Below the pieces are notes generated by a model. That model did no database searches and was not told the origin of the DNA. It saw only the letters and a list, made by a program, of their open reading frames with translations. A stretch of DNA of 64,000 nucleotides. Source: Crocosphaera watsonii WH 8501. GTDB lineage: Bacteria > Cyanobacteriota > Cyanobacteriia > Cyanobacteriales > Microcystaceae. Every line of letters begins with the position of its first letter. Within the stretch, counting starts at the first letter, position 1. The DNA is taken from the NCBI RefSeq assembly GCF_000167195.1, contig NZ_AADV02000004.1:57979-121978 (forward strand), written 5' to 3'. This document shows, in pieces, positions 7,542 to 16,936 of this stretch. A program made the position numbers and the translations under genes.

Positions 7542-9548
7542 CCCAGATTCCGCACTTCAAAATGTAGTATAAAAAAATACATAGTTTTAAAAAGTCCGAA
7601 AATCATACCTGGGCAAGAATATTTCTCTTTTCATTAAATTTTTAGGAAAAATAATCAAATTAAGAAGATTTATACTCATTGAAAACTTAGCAAGACTCAG
7701 CACAAACGAAGGAGAGTTTCCTCTTCTCATTTGATATCATTAGACTCTTATTCTTTTATTATTTTTGCTTTATCCAATTCAATTTATAGATAATATCTTT
7801 GACAAGATGCAGGTAATAAACTCAATATAAAACGCCTTTCTTCTGTTAAATTGACAATTTGTTTAACTCCGTTTAAAATCACATAATGAATACCTTGAAA
7901 ACATTGAAATATCCACCTCAAAGTCGGACGCAATGTTACTTTCCCTACTTGATTATTTATTCCTTTTTTGACTCTTTTTAAACAATTTCTTAATTCTCTT
8001 TGCCCCAAGTTATAAATCAACAAACACAAAGACATTAAAAATAACATTGTTTCTATTCTTTCTGGTTTTTCAACGAAGAAACTATCAGTAAAAAATAAGG
8101 GATCTTTCAAAAATCGAAATCCTCTTTCCGTAGATTGCTGGTTTTTATAAGTTATCAGAATTTCACTAGCTTCTAATTTATTTTCCTCTACTAAGTTAGT
8201 TGCTAAAATAAATTTTCCTGCTTCTTTAGTCTTTCTACTTATCTCTTCATCTTTTTTGATGATCAGACTAATCATTTTATAAATCTTTTCCTTTTTTTTC
8301 GAGTAAGTTTCAATCAGTTCAAATTCTTTTATTTCCAACAATCTCAATTTTTTATTAATAGCTTTTAATTTATATCGAGCAGCTTGAGGATGTTCAAATT
8401 CTTCAGATTGTATTTCTTTAAGAAATTTTTGGGATTTCTTCTCTTCTTGGGAAAGTTGTTTTTCTAGTTTTTCCAAATCACTTTTCTGTCTTTTTTCACT
8501 CAAGACTATTAACCAAGTTTGCTTGATTCCACCATAAGTAACAATTTCTTCTTTCCAGGTATAACTTTCTAAATTTAGGTCACTTCTTTTTTCTTTATCT
8601 TCATCTTTTACTTCTTCCACCTCTATATTTTGCACTAATTCTTTTGCTTTTTTTATGGTCATTGGAACTCTCGTTATCCATTTTAAATGTTGGATTAGTT
8701 GGAGATTTTCTTGACCATATAAAGCACTATCACAAACCATGATACTATCAAACTTTATTTGCTTTTTGAATTCTACTAAAACTTTTCCAAATACAGCTTT
8801 ATCAGATTCATTTCCATCTCCTACTCTCACAAATAATGGAATATCTCCATCTTGGCTTGTTATTAAATCCAAGACACATTGTTTTAAGTCTGGTCTATGA
8901 TCCCGAGAATATCCTTTCTTAATAAGAATTGGTCTTTCTTTAATAATTTTTTCTTCTTCCTGTTTCTCTTTATCTTCTTCCCTTTTATATTCTCCATCTA
9001 AATGAAATGATGTGGAATCTAAATGGGAGTATTTAAGGTCTATTTTAAATTTTTTAATTACTTCTAAAACTACTTCAATAAAAATATCATTTAGTCCATA
9101 TTTATATAATTCATCCATTACTCTCCCAATTTTATCATCATTAAGGTAATCAGGTTTAATTCTTTCTCCTAACAATTTCTCAATGGCTTTATCTTGAAAA
9201 AACTGACTGAATAAATATAGAGGTCTTGAAACAAATCCTAGTCCATTGATTAAAATAGACTTAACTACTGTACCTGCTGAGATTTTTTCTCTAACATCTA
9301 TTCCTAATTTATTATTAATTATTTTGACTATTCCTATTTCATCAATTAAACCAGCTACTATCCCTAAATGGTCTAAATTTTTAACTTGTATTTCTTCTAA
9401 ATAAGACATTTTTCGCTCTTTTTTTACAGAGGAAACAACTTAAGCAATTATCCCACTTTTTTGTCTTCAAGAGCTTAAGCAATTATACTTAATTATTAAA
9501 CCCAGGCTTGTAGTATTTAATGCTACTTTTTGAAGTGCGGAATCTGGG
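7542..9548 (-). mobile_element. IS1634-type insertion sequence, copy 1 (2,007 bp)
   Basis: The ends carry terminal inverted repeats beginning CCCAGATTCCGCACTTCAAA at 7542 and, inverted, ending at 9548. The same 2,007-bp unit recurs at 17438-19444. Both flanks read TTATAA immediately outside the repeats, which could be a 6-bp target duplication; because that hexamer is palindromic it could also be an extension of the terminal repeats. One transposase gene fills most of the element. It separates the broken xisH from hslO. Confidence 0.93.
7784..9409 (-). CDS. Transposase, IS1634 family, copy 1
   Basis: A 541-residue DDE-type transposase. The N-terminal part (LDHLGIVAGLIDEIGIV) resembles the DUF4277 region of IS1634/IS1549 transposases. 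The catalytic core includes the stretch YSHLDSTSFHLDGE near residue 130 (first Asp), MVCDSALYGQENL near residue 226 (second Asp) and the STERGFRFLKDPLFF region near residue 430 (Glu). A long Lys/Glu-rich segment in between is predicted to be helical. It is nearly identical to the second copy, differing at only about four residues, and has no internal stop, so it may be active. Confidence 0.93.
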   Translation of the reverse strand: MSYLEEIQVKNLDHLGIVAGLIDEIGIVKIINNKLGIDVREKISAGTVVKSILINGLGFVSRPLYLFSQFFQDKAIEKLLGERIKPDYLNDDKIGRVMDELYKYGLNDIFIEVVLEVIKKFKIDLKYSHLDSTSFHLDGEYKREEDKEKQEEEKIIKERPILIKKGYSRDHRPDLKQCVLDLITSQDGDIPLFVRVGDGNESDKAVFGKVLVEFKKQIKFDSIMVCDSALYGQENLQLIQHLKWITRVPMTIKKAKELVQNIEVEEVKDEDKEKRSDLNLESYTWKEEIVTYGGIKQTWLIVLSEKRQKSDLEKLEKQLSQEEKKSQKFLKEIQSEEFEHPQAARYKLKAINKKLRLLEIKEFELIETYSKKKEKIYKMISLIIKKDEEISRKTKEAGKFILATNLVEENKLEASEILITYKNQQSTERGFRFLKDPLFFTDSFFVEKPERIETMLFLMSLCLLIYNLGQRELRNCLKRVKKGINNQVGKVTLRPTLRWIFQCFQGIHYVILNGVKQIVNLTEERRFILSLLPASCQRYYL

Positions 9549-9928
9549 TTATAAATAATTTGTTTAATTTGATATTTTTCTAAGGATATTTGGGTAAATT
9601 CTCGCCTAAAAAAAGATTCATAAGCAACTATGGGAACAGCTAAATAAAGAACGCGGGTAGGTTCACTGATTTCCAAGGCAAGACGATAATTCAAAAACTA
9701 TCCTAATGCAGCATGGTAATCAGTTAATGGTGAATCACTCAAAAAGCTTTTAATTTCAACAGCGATTTTCTCTTTACCTCGTTCTGCTCCTAATAGTTGT
9801 TCTGCACCTAAATCAATTTCAAATTTAGTTCCACCAACATCAAGTCGCAATGGATCATCGGTGATCTTCCACTGCTCTTTTTCTAAGGCGATTCTAACTA
9901 TAGTATGAAATCTATCTTTAGCTGCCAT
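9549..9928 (-). pseudogene. xisH: XisH-family protein, broken by a TAG and cut by the IS
   Basis: XisH and its partner XisI are small cyanobacterial proteins first linked to excision of the fdxN element; XisH resembles an endonuclease fold. The gene starts MAAKDRFHTIVRIALEKEQW and continues with IDLGAEQLLGAERGKEKIAVEIKSF. It then meets TAG at 9698-9700 in the phrase HAALG-stop-FLNYRLAL, where the family usually has Gln (CAG). The same frame resumes with LEISEPTRVLYLAVP and runs to KQIIYN, where the IS begins. The last dozen or so residues are missing and no xisI is found on the other side of the IS. Family assignment is from remembered homologues. Confidence 0.85.
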
Positions 9929-10140
9929 TTTTCTCTTCTCAGATTTACACTAACCATTCTATAATAAATTTTCAGTTAGAGATTTATTTAAAATATTTTT
10001 TAATGCTTGAAATTTGGAAAAATTAATATACTCTTAAAAATATTAGAAAACCAAAATTGATAAATGTTCAATTAAATAATTTTTGGTTCAATCCTTGAAA
10101 AAAAGTTTATAATAAGAATTAATCACTCCAAAATTGCCTC

Positions 10141-10509
10141 ATGAGTTGTTATCACACCATTCGCATTCGTCATCGTCAAGTTAATCGAGAATATAACCTA
10201 GAAGTGCCTGATGATCGCTACATCCTTCATAGTGCAGAAGCTCAAGGGCATGAACTCCCTTTTTCCTGCCGTAATGGAGCTTGTACCGCTTGTGCTGTAC
10301 GTATTTTATCAGGAGAAGTTGACCAACCCGAAGCAGTAGGCTTGTCCCCTGAACTGAGAAAAAAAGGTTATGCTCTGTTATGTGTTAGTTATGCTCAATC
10401 AGACTTAGAAGTAGAAACCCAAGACGAAGATGAAGTGTATGAACTACAATTTGGACGCTACTTTGGTAAGGGAAAAGTTAAATTAGGATTCCCCATAGAC
10501 GATGATTAA
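10141..10509 (+). CDS. Plant-type [2Fe-2S] ferredoxin with C-terminal extension
   Basis: A 122-residue soluble electron carrier. The iron-sulfur ligands are CRNGACTAC (CX4CX2C, near residues 41-49) and the later Cys in YALLCVSYAQSDLEVET near residue 79. The N-terminus HTIRIRHRQVNREYNLEVPDD fits the beta-grasp fold. A tail of about 30 residues (VYELQFGRYFGKGKVKLGFP) exceeds the standard photosynthetic PetF length, so this is one of the alternative cyanobacterial ferredoxins; its redox partner is unknown. It is a single-gene unit, with a hairpin downstream before the phosphatase gene. Confidence 0.93.
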   Translation: MSCYHTIRIRHRQVNREYNLEVPDDRYILHSAEAQGHELPFSCRNGACTACAVRILSGEVDQPEAVGLSPELRKKGYALLCVSYAQSDLEVETQDEDEVYELQFGRYFGKGKVKLGFPIDDD

Positions 10510-10540
10510 ATCTTCAGAGTTTACAGATTAAAATACCGTA

Positions 10541-10563
10541 GGGGCTTAATATGATTAAGCCCC
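10541..10563. terminator. Perfect hairpin between ferredoxin and phosphatase genes
   Basis: GGGGCTTAAT (10541-10550) and ATTAAGCCCC (10554-10563) form a perfect 10-bp stem with a 3-nt loop. An A-run rather than a T-run follows on the plus strand, so it is either a terminator without a U-tract or a dispersed hairpin. Confidence 0.5.
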
Positions 10564-10650
10564 AAAAAATTGCTAAAATTCTAGACAGTATTTCCAATTG
10601 TTCAATTATGGGGAATAATAAAGATAGCACCCTCAATCCTAAAAATCTTT

Positions 10651-11481
10651 ATGAACTTACCAGATAAAAAAGAATTACAAATATTTCTAGATGTTGCCAC
10701 AGAAGCAGCCATGACTGCTGGAGTTATTTTAGAGGATTTGGTCGATAAGTTAGAGAAAATTGAAGAAAAAGGTCGTCCAGGGGATCTCGTTACAGAAGCG
10801 GATAAAAAAGCCGAAGCTACGGTCTTAAATATCCTAAAAAAGAGAGTATCCAACCATCAAATTTTAGCTGAAGAATCAGGGAAGATAGGAGATAATGATA
10901 GTGATTACTTATGGGTGATTGATCCCTTAGATGGAACCACTAACTATGCTCATGGTTATCCTGCTTCAGCGGTTTCTGTGGGTTTATTGTGGCAAGAAAA
11001 ACCCATTGTAGGTGCAGTATATAATCCTTTTAATAGAGAGTTATTTCGAGGAGCAAAAGGACTAGGGGCTACACTCAATTATCGTCCCATCAAGGTATCA
11101 CAAACCGACCAGTTAAGCAACAGTTTATTAGTAACAGGGTTTGCTTACGATCGCCGAGAAACCAAAGACACTAACTATCCAGAATTTTGTTATTTAACCC
11201 ATCTTACTCAAGGAGTGCGGAGAGGGGGATCGGCTTCTTTAGATATTGCCAATGTGGCCTGTGGAAGATTAGACGGTTATTGGGAAAGAGGGTTGAGTCC
11301 CTGGGATATAGCAGCAGGAATCATCATTTTAGAGGAAGCAGGGGGCAAAGTGACTGCCTATGATGAAAGTCCCCTAAAATTAGAGTCAGGACGTTTATTA
11401 GCTACTAATGGAAAGATTCATCATAGTTTGAGTCAAGCATTGGCAGAAGCATTATCATGGTTAAAAGCGTTTTACGCTTAA
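10651..11481 (+). CDS. Inositol monophosphatase family protein
   Basis: A 276-residue Mg2+-dependent phosphatase of the SuhB/IMPase family, cytosolic. The metal-binding motifs are present: LAEESG (Glu), WVIDPLDGTTNYAHG near residue 90, and the C-terminal LSPWDIAAGIIILEEAGG. GGSASLDIANVACGRLDGYWE lies between them. The substrate could be inositol phosphate, histidinol phosphate or another sugar phosphate; sequence inspection cannot decide. It stands as its own unit between the ferredoxin and the J-domain gene. Confidence 0.93.
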   Translation: MNLPDKKELQIFLDVATEAAMTAGVILEDLVDKLEKIEEKGRPGDLVTEADKKAEATVLNILKKRVSNHQILAEESGKIGDNDSDYLWVIDPLDGTTNYAHGYPASAVSVGLLWQEKPIVGAVYNPFNRELFRGAKGLGATLNYRPIKVSQTDQLSNSLLVTGFAYDRRETKDTNYPEFCYLTHLTQGVRRGGSASLDIANVACGRLDGYWERGLSPWDIAAGIIILEEAGGKVTAYDESPLKLESGRLLATNGKIHHSLSQALAEALSWLKAFYA

Positions 11482-11773
11482 AAAAATCAGACTTTTGTGA
11501 AACTATGGCTTGACAAATTAACGAACCCCCCAAGAAAATGCTATGATCAGAGGACAGAACCTTGAGCAGTGGAACCTTGTCAAAAACATTAAAGCAGCTT
11601 GATATTGATATAATTGAACAAAATATCTATCAACTTGAGCTAAAATGCACTGTTGAAAGCACCACAAAAATGATGTCATAAATCTAAAAACCAACTCTTA
11701 AGTTGTACTGTTATATGGCAGAATAATCCTCTGGAAATAGAGAATATAATCTTAAAAATAAGCGACTAAATTT

Positions 11774-12709
11774 ATGTCTTTTCCTATAGAACAAGGACTT
11801 TTTAAATATGATATAACCGATCACTATGCTATTTTGGGAGTACCCATTAACGCTGATTCTCGGCAGATTCGTCAGCGATACTTAAAAATAGCTTATATTC
11901 TCCATCCTGATACTTTTCATGGTAAGACAGAGCAAGAACAAAAACTAGCTACCAAAATTTTATCAAAGTTAGTTAATCCGGCATACGAAACATTATCAAA
12001 AGATCGTTATCGTCAGGAATACAAATTAGTATTATCCCAAATGGGACAAAATTTAGCCGATGAATTAAGCAGTATTACTATCGCCACAGATGAGGCGCAG
12101 AAACTTCTACAAACTAGCCAAGATCGAGAATTGACTTATCATAGACTTTTAGGACCTTTAGTTAATCAACAATATGATAACTTAGACGATGTTTTTGTTA
12201 TTACTGCACAAATTAGTGAATTAAATTTAATTTATTTAATGCTTTCTCAAGGAGAGAAAGTTAAACAAAAAGCAAAACCCAAACCCCAGCCAAAACCTGA
12301 ACCGAAACCTAAAGCAAAAAAATCCTCACCTTCAAAACAGGAAAAAACTAAAGAAGAAACGAGAAAAAGCGATAATAAATCAGGGATTAAGAATGCCTTA
12401 AAACGTGCTGAGCAGGATATGGAACGTAATAATCTTTCTCAGGCAATTGTTGAATTAAGAGAGATTCTCAAACAAGATCCCAATAATGGCAAGTGTCACG
12501 GTTTATTAGGGTTAGCTTATCTGAAACAAGAACAATTAACAATGGCTAAAATTCATATTAATAAAGCCAGAAAAGTCAGTCCCCAAGGTCCCATTGTCAT
12601 TAAAGCAAAACTGGCTTTAGATAAAGTTCTTCCTGAATCCGGGCAGTCAAAATCCTCTGACAAACCACAAGGAAGAGGGTTTTTTGGTTTATTTGGCCGG
12701 AAAAAATAA
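11774..12709 (+). CDS. J-domain protein with C-terminal TPR repeats
   Basis: A 311-residue co-chaperone-like protein. Residues about 17-80 form a J domain (DHYAILGVPINADSRQIRQR, with the essential HPD in ILHPDTF) that would stimulate an Hsp70 (DnaK). A middle linker around residues 165-205 is rich in Lys, Pro and Glu (KPKPQPKPEPKPKAKK). A TPR-like pair follows (MERNNLSQAIVELREILKQ; NNGKCHGLLGLAYLKQEQL), and the C-terminus is basic and Gly/Phe-rich. No membrane segment is present. The client is unknown. About 290 bp upstream shows no gene. Confidence 0.9.
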   Translation: MSFPIEQGLFKYDITDHYAILGVPINADSRQIRQRYLKIAYILHPDTFHGKTEQEQKLATKILSKLVNPAYETLSKDRYRQEYKLVLSQMGQNLADELSSITIATDEAQKLLQTSQDRELTYHRLLGPLVNQQYDNLDDVFVITAQISELNLIYLMLSQGEKVKQKAKPKPQPKPEPKPKAKKSSPSKQEKTKEETRKSDNKSGIKNALKRAEQDMERNNLSQAIVELREILKQDPNNGKCHGLLGLAYLKQEQLTMAKIHINKARKVSPQGPIVIKAKLALDKVLPESGQSKSSDKPQGRGFFGLFGRKK

Positions 12710-12934
12710 ATAATGAATGGATAATTTAGATTTCATTTTTATACTCACTGTAAGTTTTAGTTTTAAAAATCTAGAGATTTTCTATAGAATTTTCATAATT
12801 GTAACAGGAGCAAGTTAGCTTAAGATGAAGATGGGTTCAATTATCCATTGGTAAATGGCTATTCCCCTAGTCCATCCTCTGCTCTCAACCCGAACCCCTA
12901 ACCGAGATAATTTTCGAAGATTGAAACAAAAACT

Positions 12935-13456
12935 ATGAAACATACCCTTTCTGTCTTAGTTGAAGATGAAGCAGGTGTTTTAACCCGTATTGCTGGTTTA
13001 TTTGCCCGTCGTGGGTTTAATATTGAGAGTCTAGCAGTTGGGCCTGCCGAACAACCAGGAATATCCCGTATTACCATGGTAGTACCTGGAGATGATAACT
13101 CCATTGAACAGTTAACTAAACAACTCTACAAATTGATTAACGTTCTTAAGGTTAACGACATCACCCAAACCCCTTGCGTGGAAAGGGAATTGATGCTATT
13201 GAAGGTCAATGTGAGTGCGGCTAACCGCGCTGAAGTGTTAGAAGTCGCTCAGGTTTTCCGCGCCAGAATTGTCGATATTTCCGATGATACCGTTACCATA
13301 GAAGTTGTGGGTGATCCTGGGAAAATGGTCGCCATTATGAAAATGTTAAGCAAGTTTGGCATTCGAGAAGTAGCCCGCACCGGAAAAATTGCCTTAACCC
13401 GTGAATCTGGAGTTAATACAGAATATCTGAAGTCCCTACAGGCTAAAGTAAGCTAA
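12935..13456 (+). CDS. ilvH: Acetolactate synthase small (regulatory) subunit
   Basis: A 173-residue regulatory subunit of acetohydroxyacid synthase, controlling branched-chain amino acid synthesis by valine feedback. The N-terminal ACT domain reads [20 protein letters not shown] and [20 protein letters not shown], the effector-binding region. The second half ([20 protein letters not shown] and [19 protein letters not shown]) is the usual C-terminal ACT-like domain. Length matches the family. The catalytic ilvB is not in the window, as usual in cyanobacteria. Confidence 0.97.
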   Translation: MKHTLSVLVEDEAGVLTRIAGLFARRGFNIESLAVGPAEQPGISRITMVVPGDDNSIEQLTKQLYKLINVLKVNDITQTPCVERELMLLKVNVSAANRAEVLEVAQVFRARIVDISDDTVTIEVVGDPGKMVAIMKMLSKFGIREVARTGKIALTRESGVNTEYLKSLQAKVS

Positions 13457-13529
13457 TAATTTGCCACAGTAGAGGTTAAACCATCCCTATGAACTATAAT
13501 CAATAGGAGTGTTTAAGAGATTAGCAATT

Positions 13530-13754
13530 ATGAGCAACATTAACGAACAAATCAAAAAAGAAACAGAAGAAGCTAGAAACGTTTGTAGTACCGAGGGAGC
13601 AAGCTCTGGAGACTGTGCTGCAGCTTGGGATGCAGTAGAAGAACTTCAAGCAGAAGCTTCTCATCAAAGGGAAAAAGAAACCCCCAAAACCGGTTTTCAA
13701 CAATATTGTGATGATAATCCTGATGCCGTTGAATGTCGAGTTTACGAAGATTAG
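13530..13754 (+). CDS. cp12: CP12, Calvin-cycle redox regulator
   Basis: CP12 is a small disordered protein that binds GAPDH and phosphoribulokinase in the dark and inactivates the Calvin cycle. I place the start at 13530 (MSNINEQIKKETEEARNVC), giving 74 residues, the normal length; an in-frame upstream ATG at 13509 adds an atypical leader. The N-terminal Cys pair (NVCSTEGASSGDC), the core AAAWDAVEELQAE, and the C-terminal pair (CDDNPDAVEC) with the YED tail that enters GAPDH are all present. All four cysteines needed for redox switching are there. Confidence 0.97.
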   Translation: MSNINEQIKKETEEARNVCSTEGASSGDCAAAWDAVEELQAEASHQREKETPKTGFQQYCDDNPDAVECRVYED

Positions 13755-13886
13755 GGAAAATAGGGCTTTTATCAGGCCACTGTCCCTTAAACTAACCTAA
13801 AATTCCTAGCAGTGGAGATACCCAATAATTTTCACTGCTTTCTTACCAAAAAATTTGTTCAATATTTGATAACCCTTTAATTTATT

Positions 13887-14978
13887 ATGTCAGTTCTGGC
13901 GGCAATCTCAGTTTTAGTTATATTGATTTTTGTTCATGAGTTGGGTCACTTTTCGGCAGCTAGGTTACAAGGAATCCATGTAACCCGCTTTTCCATCGGT
14001 TTTGGACCTGTTTTGGCTCGATACGAAGGCAAAGAAACAGAGTACACCCTTTGCGCTATTCCCTTAGGAGGATTTGTCCTTTGCGCTATTCCCGATGACG
14101 ATCCTGAAAGCGATATTGCCCCTGATGACCCAGATTTACTGCGAAATAGACCTATTTTTGACCGTGCAATCGTTATTAGTGCTGGAGTCATCGCTAATCT
14201 TATTTTTGCCTATTTTCTCTTGGTAGGACAAACAGCCACCGTAGGAGTTCAAGATTTACAACCTGGTTTAATGATCCCTCAAGTAGATGAAAATTCCGCA
14301 GCTATGGTGGCAGGAATGAAATCAGGGGACATCGTCCTCTCCGTGGATAATCAATCTTTAGGCAGCTTTCCTGAAGCAACCACCGTCTTTATTGATAAGG
14401 TTAAAAACGCTGCTGAGCAACCTTTGGAGTTAGAAGTTAAACGAGAAGAACAGATTGTAAATTTAACTGTAATTCCCCAAAGTAATGAACAAGGAGAGGG
14501 GAAAATTGGAGTTGGATTATTACCCAATGTTCGATTAAACCGCGCTCAAAATTTCCTCCAAGCTTTCAGCTACGGTGCAGAAGCTTATCAAAATGTAACC
14601 GTATTAACCCTACAAGGATTTTGGCAATTAATTAGTAATTTTCAAGAAAATGCCCAACAGGTTGCCGGCCCTGTTAAAATCGTCGAATATGGTGCGAGCA
14701 TTGCTCAAAATAATGCAGGTAACTTGTTTCAGTTTGGTGCTTTAATTAGCATAAATTTGGCTGTTATTAATACCTTACCTTTACCGGCATTAGATGGTGG
14801 ACAATTGGTATTCCTTATTATAGAAGGATTATTTGGTAAACCTTTACCCCTAAAACTTCAAGAAGGAATTATGCAAACAGGTTTGGTTTTATTACTCAGT
14901 TTGGCTATCTTTATTATCATTCGTGACACGGTTAACTTGGCAGTGGTTCAAGAGTTGATTCAACAAATTGGACTGTAG
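13887..14978 (+). CDS. rseP: Site-2 zinc protease, M50 family (RseP-like)
   Basis: A 363-residue membrane-embedded protease for regulated intramembrane proteolysis. The zinc motif HELGH lies near residue 17 in the first membrane segment, and the third ligand in LPALDGGQLVFL near residue 303. A PDZ domain spans about residues 110-195 (GMKSGDIVLSVDNQSLGSF). Membrane segments lie at the N-terminus, around VISAGVIANLIFAYFLLV, and in two C-terminal helices. An odd point is that the phrase LCAIP occurs twice around residues 55-70 because a 16-bp sequence is repeated (14048-14063 and 14078-14093). The usual family text there is a single FPDDDP. Confidence 0.95.
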   Translation: MSVLAAISVLVILIFVHELGHFSAARLQGIHVTRFSIGFGPVLARYEGKETEYTLCAIPLGGFVLCAIPDDDPESDIAPDDPDLLRNRPIFDRAIVISAGVIANLIFAYFLLVGQTATVGVQDLQPGLMIPQVDENSAAMVAGMKSGDIVLSVDNQSLGSFPEATTVFIDKVKNAAEQPLELEVKREEQIVNLTVIPQSNEQGEGKIGVGLLPNVRLNRAQNFLQAFSYGAEAYQNVTVLTLQGFWQLISNFQENAQQVAGPVKIVEYGASIAQNNAGNLFQFGALISINLAVINTLPLPALDGGQLVFLIIEGLFGKPLPLKLQEGIMQTGLVLLLSLAIFIIIRDTVNLAVVQELIQQIGL

Positions 14979-15035
14979 ATAAAAGTTTAAACAGGAAACA
15001 TCAGGAAAATTAATTAGTAGGGATGGGTTGAAATT

Positions 15036-15716
15036 TTGGAAGACAAAGCGAAATTAAAACAGGAACTGCTAGACAAAATTGGAGAGCTTAAAACTGCTAC
15101 AGATGTTAATTTTGGCTCTCCAATTACTGATGTTAACTTAGAAAAAGAGACCATCAAAGAAATTGGGGGATTAACCGAAAAACTAGAAGGCCAAAACCCT
15201 CATTTATTTCCCCTACGTTATGCGGTAGACGTTCTCGATGGAATTTGGCACTTGCAATACTCAACTTCCAGGGAAATTCGTTCCTTAAGCAAGTTGAAAT
15301 ATGGCTTAAAAGTTGGCTCGGTTTATCAAGTTATTGATCTGAAAACTCAATCTTTCTTTAATCAGGCTTTTGTTAAACATCGCTTAGGATTAATATCAGG
15401 ATATGTTCTCATTACTGCCACTTTTGAATCAGCGAAAGAAAATAGTTCCCCACTCCCTGATAAACGATTGAATATCGACTTCAAAAAACGTTATTTGGCT
15501 ATCGATAAAATTGCCGGAGTAACAACCCCTAAGTTAAATCCTTTCAAAATTGTACCAGCCCGCAATCCTAAAGGAAGAGTACCAGTTTTTGATATTACCT
15601 ATCTGGATGAAACTTTACGCATCGGTAGGGGAGGAGATGGCGGGATCTACATCTTATCCAAGTCAGATAATACAAAATTACCTACAGTGATCAGTGAGCA
15701 GTTACCAGTGATCTGA
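15036..15716 (+). CDS. PAP/fibrillin family (plastid lipid-associated protein-like)
   Basis: A 226-residue protein. Family features include the N-terminal helix with LLDKIGELKTATDVNFGSP, the lipocalin-like core VLDGIWHLQYSTSREIRSL, and the closing FDITYLDETLRIGRGGDGGIYILSK. Fibrillins associate with thylakoid or plastoglobule lipids and help in stress protection; the exact ligand is unknown. The frame has no ATG: an in-frame stop lies just upstream (15018-15020), so TTG at 15036 is the likely start. It follows rseP by 57 bp and may be co-transcribed with it. Confidence 0.88.
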   Translation: MEDKAKLKQELLDKIGELKTATDVNFGSPITDVNLEKETIKEIGGLTEKLEGQNPHLFPLRYAVDVLDGIWHLQYSTSREIRSLSKLKYGLKVGSVYQVIDLKTQSFFNQAFVKHRLGLISGYVLITATFESAKENSSPLPDKRLNIDFKKRYLAIDKIAGVTTPKLNPFKIVPARNPKGRVPVFDITYLDETLRIGRGGDGGIYILSKSDNTKLPTVISEQLPVI

Positions 15717-15844
15717 TTTCTGGGTGAGAAGGAATCTCGGTAGGAGTTATTTATCTTTATCATTAAGTTTTATTGAGTTATAATAAGAAATAAGAACTAC
15801 GGACAGTAAGTCCGTGATACTTTAATCAAATTAATAAACCAATT

Positions 15845-16237
15845 ATGTTAAAAAAAGTTATTGCACCAATCCTTGTACTTGCCTTTGCCATTACAAATCT
15901 AACCATTTTAGGTTTAAATTTAAGAAACTTAGCCCAATCCCGTATTGAAGAGCAAGATTACTTCGTTAAAGTTGATCGTCAAGCCAATATAGCCATTGTT
16001 GAACCCAACTACGGTTACTTTTTCCATCCCGATCCAGAGGTTAAAGGCGATCCTACAGGAGAGGTTTTATATGAAGCTCTAAACAGTATTGAGCAAGAAT
16101 ATGGGGTTAAAGAAACTAAAATGATTAGTTTTGAAAGAAAAGGTTACATGATCCCTAACTTATACGTCTTCCTCAAGTCTAATCAACCCCAGGAAACTAT
16201 AGCTAATAGTCAGTCTGTTGATCAATTATCCATGTAA
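15845..16237 (+). CDS. Hypothetical protein with N-terminal membrane anchor
   Basis: A 130-residue protein of unknown family. Residues 5-27 (VIAPILVLAFAITNLTILGL) form a single hydrophobic segment, either a signal anchor or an uncleaved signal. The rest is polar, with FHPDPEVKGDPTGEVLYEAL in the middle, and is probably periplasmic or lumenal. No cysteines or obvious catalytic motif are present. A hairpin follows the stop. Function unknown; the codon pattern and the clear anchor support a real gene. Confidence 0.7.
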   Translation: MLKKVIAPILVLAFAITNLTILGLNLRNLAQSRIEEQDYFVKVDRQANIAIVEPNYGYFFHPDPEVKGDPTGEVLYEALNSIEQEYGVKETKMISFERKGYMIPNLYVFLKSNQPQETIANSQSVDQLSM

Positions 16238-16245
16238 TTGAGTTC

Positions 16246-16266
16246 TCCAGGGGTTAAAACACCCTG
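16246..16266 (+). terminator. Hairpin after the membrane-anchored hypothetical gene
   Basis: CCAGGG (16246-16251) pairs with CCCTGG (16261-16266) 9 bp after the stop. No T-run follows. Confidence 0.45.
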
Positions 16267-16299
16267 GAATCAAGCGCGGATGTTGCTACGCGCTTTCAA

Positions 16300-16334
16300 T
16301 AATGGACAATGGACAATGGACAATGGACAATGGA
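16300..16334. repeat. Heptamer tandem repeat AATGGAC
   Basis: About five consecutive AATGGAC units. The same heptamer recurs near 35817-35836, so it is a dispersed STRR-type repeat in this genome. Confidence 0.9.
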
Positions 16335-16738
16335 TTTCCAACATTAGAAACACAGGTTAACCAGTTATAGCACTACAAAAATTAGTTAGGACATCACTGT
16401 AAGGTGGGCAGTGCATCTGCCTACGGGGTTGTGCAACTTTGTCAACATCAAACACCATAATGCGTAGTGCTATATCTACTCCAGGCAATAGTTAGGCAAG
16501 ACTGATGATAAATTAATGTTAAAAATGCTTGCTTTTGATTGACTTGACATGGTATTCTAAGAATGATGTAAAAGGTGTGCGCTTATAACCTACCTTTTTG
16601 GGGAAAGGAAAAAAAGAAATAAAACAGTACCCAAACGCCAAACATTCTAATCAGTTAGAGAAAAATTGTTTTTGGATTGCACCACTACCATATTTATATG
16701 TTTCTTTCAAGAGCAGCTTTACATTCGTTTACTTTGTC

Positions 16739-16936
16739 TTAGTACAGAAGTTCAAAATCTTGAGGGTTAATGGGTAAGTTGAGGTTATTTTCAGCAGTTA
16801 GTCAAATATTGGGAACGAGAGATAGGGGATAAATTGAGCTATTTTTTTTGAGATAAACCTTCCCTCGATTATCAGTCTCTACGATCATACCACAACCCAG
16901 TAAACTCGTTGCTTATTGCAAGTAATTCTCACACAT
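16739..16936 (-). pseudogene. Relic of a 65-codon gene with two in-frame stops
   Basis: Reading the minus strand from ATG at 16936 gives MCENYLQ-stop-ATSLLGCGMIVETDNRGKVYL, then KKNSSIYPLSLVPNI-stop-LTAENNLNLPINPQDFELLY and a final TAA. Both internal stops (TAA and TGA) are one substitution away from common codons (CAA, TGG). The flow of residues between the stops looks like coding sequence. The size would suit a small regulator or antitoxin, but I do not recognise the family and the call rests on pattern alone. Confidence 0.3.

Noticed and set aside
11510-11547. Promoter TTGACA...TATGAT upstream of the J-domain gene
   Set aside because: The spacing between the two boxes is 26 bp, too long for a sigma-70 promoter.
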